Assembly (NCBI GenBank): GCA_031265015.1
Contig: JAISDG010000007.1
Span: 1 to 5,675, forward strand
Origin: Spirochaetaceae bacterium
GTDB lineage: Bacteria; Spirochaetota; Spirochaetia; Treponematales; Breznakiellaceae
Direction of reading: 5' to 3'
DNA: 5,675 nucleotides
The notes below the pieces were generated by a model. That model worked only from the letters and a program-made list of their open reading frames with translations. It made no database searches and was not told the origin of the DNA. How positions within the stretch are numbered: position 1 is the first letter of the stretch; the number at the start of each line of letters is the position of its first letter. Positions 5,085 through 5,675 of this stretch are shown here, piece after piece. A program made the translations under genes and the position numbers.

Positions 5085-5675
5085 CATAAAAAAAATCTTC
5101 GGCCTGACGGAAGAAGGCTACCGTGATTTCAAGAAAGGCGTTTTTGCCACGGTCCTCGCGAATCTGACGCTGTTCATTGCCTTCGCCGTGATCATTCAGA
5201 CGCTTGTGGCGATTCTTAATCCCCTTATAACGGGAACCGCGTTTGACGCGATTCTGATATGGAAACTCTTCGGCGCGGGACTCTTCGGCGTACTGTTGTA
5301 CTTTATCGCCGGCCGCAACGAATACCGCAAAACCTATTCGACAGCCTACGGTGAAGCGGAAAAGATCCGTATCGCGGTAGCGGAACATATCCGCAAGCTT
5401 CCGTTAAGTTTTTTTAACCGGAAAGATCTTTCCGAACTTACCACCAACATGATGGATGATTGTACTTCCGTTGAACACGTTATGAGCCACGTGACGCCGG
5501 GTCTGTTTGCCGATACGATAACCACGGTTCTGGTAACCGTTATACTCTGCTTTTTTGACTGGCGCATGGCCCTTGCACTTTTTGCCCCGCTGCCTGTTTC
5601 GTTCGGGATCATCTTTATCACAAAGAAGATGCAGGAACGGCACGGCCGCCGTACCGTCGAGGCCAAGCTTGAAGT
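5077..5675 (+). CDS. Second ABC transporter half-subunit, membrane domain (IrtB/YbtQ-like, partial at right edge)
   Basis: The frame is open from ATG 5077 to the window end (199 whole codons) and is missing the rest of the membrane domain and all of the ATPase. Seen: a short polar N-terminus (MFNIKKIFGLTEEGYRDFKKG), hydrophobic segments at about 22-48, 60-79 and 142-184, and between them the cytoplasmic loop IRKLPLSFFNRKDLSELTTNMMDD (105-128), which matches the coupling-loop pattern (KLPLGFF...G.L...M..D) of this transporter class and parallels IASLPLGFHTRNSTGKLRKIV in the first subunit. Both subunits also share FFDW/VFDWR followed by a hydrophobic run at the same place, as expected for paralogous partners. 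The ribosome site AAGGAGG is six bases upstream, inside the end of the previous gene; the 8-base overlap implies coupled translation and a 1:1 heterodimer. Confidence 0.9.
   Translation, partial: MFNIKKIFGLTEEGYRDFKKGVFATVLANLTLFIAFAVIIQTLVAILNPLITGTAFDAILIWKLFGAGLFGVLLYFIAGRNEYRKTYSTAYGEAEKIRIAVAEHIRKLPLSFFNRKDLSELTTNMMDDCTSVEHVMSHVTPGLFADTITTVLVTVILCFFDWRMALALFAPLPVSFGIIFITKKMQERHGRRTVEAKLE

Overview
The window looks like a GC-rich bacterial chromosome. The gene types and short intergenic gaps would suit a free-living or gut-associated anaerobe. A spirochaete of the Treponema group is my best guess, but this is an impression from protein style and I could not test it. There are seven protein-coding genes, two of them cut by the window edges. 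I see no RNA gene, insertion sequence or CRISPR array.

Left part (1-1736): a housekeeping pseudouridine synthase of the RluA family runs off the left edge on the minus strand. It is divergent from an exported transglutaminase-like protein on the plus strand. The latter ends tail-to-tail with, and overlaps, the next minus-strand gene.

Centre and right (1705-5675): two operons diverge from a 244-base regulatory region. Leftward lie a short flavodoxin and a DUF3793 protein that overlap each other. Rightward lie a small DUF2325 protein and two half-size ABC transporters (membrane domain plus ATPase) that overlap by 8 bases and probably form a heterodimer. The transporters resemble the siderophore-import-like IrtAB/YbtPQ group. 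Flavodoxin commonly replaces ferredoxin when iron is short, so the most economical reading is a metal-starvation (probably iron) response unit joining an envelope transporter to an iron-sparing electron carrier and two proteins of unknown function.

The strongest unexplained signal is the control region itself. The two divergent promoters are mirrored copies of one another: -35 boxes in a 15-base inverted repeat, matching -10 boxes, and the same operator-like element at each predicted transcription start. This predicts that one regulator controls both operons. Parts of the operator resemble DtxR-type metal-regulator sites, but the regulator is not in the window.
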